A DNA stretch of 64,000 nucleotides from Corynebacterium sp. BD556. GTDB lineage: Bacteria > Actinomycetota > Actinomycetes > Mycobacteriales > Mycobacteriaceae. Made by a program: the position numbers and the translations under genes. This document shows positions 63,208 through 64,000 of this stretch, one piece after another; position 1 is the stretch's first letter; the number at the start of each line of letters is the position of its first letter. The notes below the pieces were generated by a model. The model had not been told where the DNA came from. It worked only from the letters and a program-made list of their open reading frames with translations, and made no database searches. The stretch covers positions 2,108,001 to 2,172,000 of the forward strand of contig NZ_CP141643.1 in the NCBI RefSeq assembly GCF_038452275.1, given 5' to 3'.

Positions 63208-63534
63208 GTGACTGAGCAGTATTCTTCCCACACGTCCGCCCCCGAAGTCGACCCGGAGGCGCGTTCGCGGGCGAACAAAGCCGCGGCAATCTACGGGCTA
63301 TACCGTCTAGTTTTGTTCATTGCGTTGACGGTGGTCATTCAGGTGCTTGCATTTCTCATCGGCGCCCCTGTGCCCCTGATCATGTCTGCGCTGCTCGCCC
63401 TCATCGTGGCTTTTCCGCTGTCAATGATCCTGTTTACCCGGCGGCGCTTGGAAGCAAATGCGGCGATCGCGCACTGGAAGAAGCAAAGAGATGCCCGCAA
63501 AGAGTGGATCAGCCGGGAGCTTTCCGAGCGCTAA
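63208..63534 (+). CDS. DUF4229 family membrane protein
   Basis: A 108-residue protein with two predicted helices (about 31-52 and 56-77) and a basic C-terminal tail containing AIAHWKKQRDARKEW, typical of DUF4229. GTG start with AGGG nine bases upstream. Function unknown; commonly found beside menA in actinobacteria. Overlaps the menA stop by four bases. Confidence 0.82.
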   Translation: MTEQYSSHTSAPEVDPEARSRANKAAAIYGLYRLVLFIALTVVIQVLAFLIGAPVPLIMSALLALIVAFPLSMILFTRRRLEANAAIAHWKKQRDARKEWISRELSER

Positions 63535-64000
63535 ACAGCGGTGTAAGGCACCGGCGTGTTCAGGTCCCACCAACCCCACCCCAAACCGACCGCGGTGATC
63601 AACGACCAGGCCAGCATCGCCTTGCCGTTGGCGCCCAGCACCGGGATCAGCTCCGCGCCTTGGGCACCACGACGAACCTTCATGATTGAGGCCAACGCCA
63701 GCGGCAGCGGAGCCAGGGCAAATAGGGTGGGCAGGTAACTAAAAGACAGCAGCAGGGACACAGCGAACGGCGCCATGGTCAAGATGGTAAAGACACGGCG
63801 GGAGCGTTCGTCGCCAAGTCTGACTGCGAGCGTGTGCTTGCCGCTGGCCTGGTCGGTGGAGATATCGCGGATGTTGTTGACCAGGTTCACCGAAGCCGAT
63901 ATCGCACCCACCGCGACGGCACACAACAGGCCCGTGACCGTGACGAAACCCGCCTGGGTGTACTCAGTGCCCAACACCGCAACCAAGCCAAAAAAAATGA
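63531..64000 (-). CDS. menA: 1,4-dihydroxy-2-naphthoate polyprenyltransferase, 5' part outside window
   Basis: C-terminal half of the UbiA-family enzyme that prenylates 1,4-dihydroxy-2-naphthoate in menaquinone synthesis. The reading frame enters from position 64000 (FFG, then VAVLGTEYTQ), contains NLVNNIRDISTDQASGKHTLAVRLG, the second Asp-rich motif (NxxxDxxxD), and several helices to the stop at 63531. Menaquinone is the acceptor for the SdhCAB complex here. Confidence 0.93.
   Translation of the reverse strand, partial: IFFGLVAVLGTEYTQAGFVTVTGLLCAVAVGAISASVNLVNNIRDISTDQASGKHTLAVRLGDERSRRVFTILTMAPFAVSLLLSFSYLPTLFALAPLPLALASIMKVRRGAQGAELIPVLGANGKAMLAWSLITAVGLGWGWWDLNTPVPYTAV

Overview
The window is a stretch of chromosome from a mycolic-acid-bearing actinomycete, almost certainly a Corynebacterium. 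The evidence is two mycoloyltransferases, mycothiol genes (mscR, mshA), a fused RmlC-RmlD protein, a three-gene succinate dehydrogenase (sdhCAB), the coproporphyrin-type heme gene set (hemA-C-D-B-E-Y-L), a System II cytochrome c maturation set and a menA fragment. Gene order resembles the C. glutamicum segment from adhE/mscR through lpd, sdh, mshA, gpmA, senX3-regX3, ppx, proC and hem to menA, as far as I remember it. GC is moderately high. Many starts are GTG, and several genes look leaderless, with a TAnnnT hexamer 6-8 bases before the start. I see no tRNA, rRNA, CRISPR array, insertion sequence or prophage.

Layout. 1-1648: 3'-truncated acyl-CoA synthetase (-). 1859-4487: secreted SGNH hydrolase, then mscR and an MBL hydrolase for formaldehyde/mycothiol detoxification. 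4532-12006 (-): a tightly packed operon read from an M1 peptidase through a flippase, rmlB, rmlCD, rmlA, two GT2 glycosyltransferases and a DUF2304 protein, making dTDP-rhamnose and probably building a cell-wall glycan. 12040-14878: two mycoloyltransferases (-) flanking a 33-residue peptide gene (+). 15026-21423: lpd, an SRPBCC protein and sdhCAB with a small membrane protein. 21506-26545: DUF445, DUF2516, a DeoC-like pseudoenzyme, an LmeA-like protein, a DUF2505 protein and murB. 26542-32352: three fadD paralogues (-) with a macro-domain gene in between. 32551-41854: an ESX-type ParA-like ATPase, mshA, gpmA, senX3-regX3, a Cys-rich protein, ppx, a repeat-bearing membrane protein, proC, a BldC-like regulator and ribosomal protein bS22. 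42029-57538: a HAD phosphatase, a glutaredoxin, and the heme genes, with two membrane proteins and a P-type ATPase homologue inside the operon. 57539-61640: a TlpA-like thioredoxin, CcdA, ResB and CcsB. 61653-64000: galE, a small HTH protein, two small membrane proteins and the C-terminal part of menA (-).

How it fits together. The window joins envelope construction (rhamnose, mycoloylation, LmeA, MurB), the menaquinone-linked respiratory chain (sdh, menA), heme supply and cytochrome c maturation. Heme and the cytochrome c set are adjacent and share orientation, so heme production and its covalent attachment are physically linked.

The two most unusual items are (1) the 33-residue acidic amphipathic peptide between two mycoloyltransferases, a candidate O-mycoloylated porin-like peptide, and (2) a full-length 852-residue P1B-type ATPase scaffold inside the heme operon in which the phosphorylated Asp and most catalytic motifs are replaced. 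A hexanucleotide repeat immediately upstream of the TATACT box of one fadD is a candidate length-variable expression switch.
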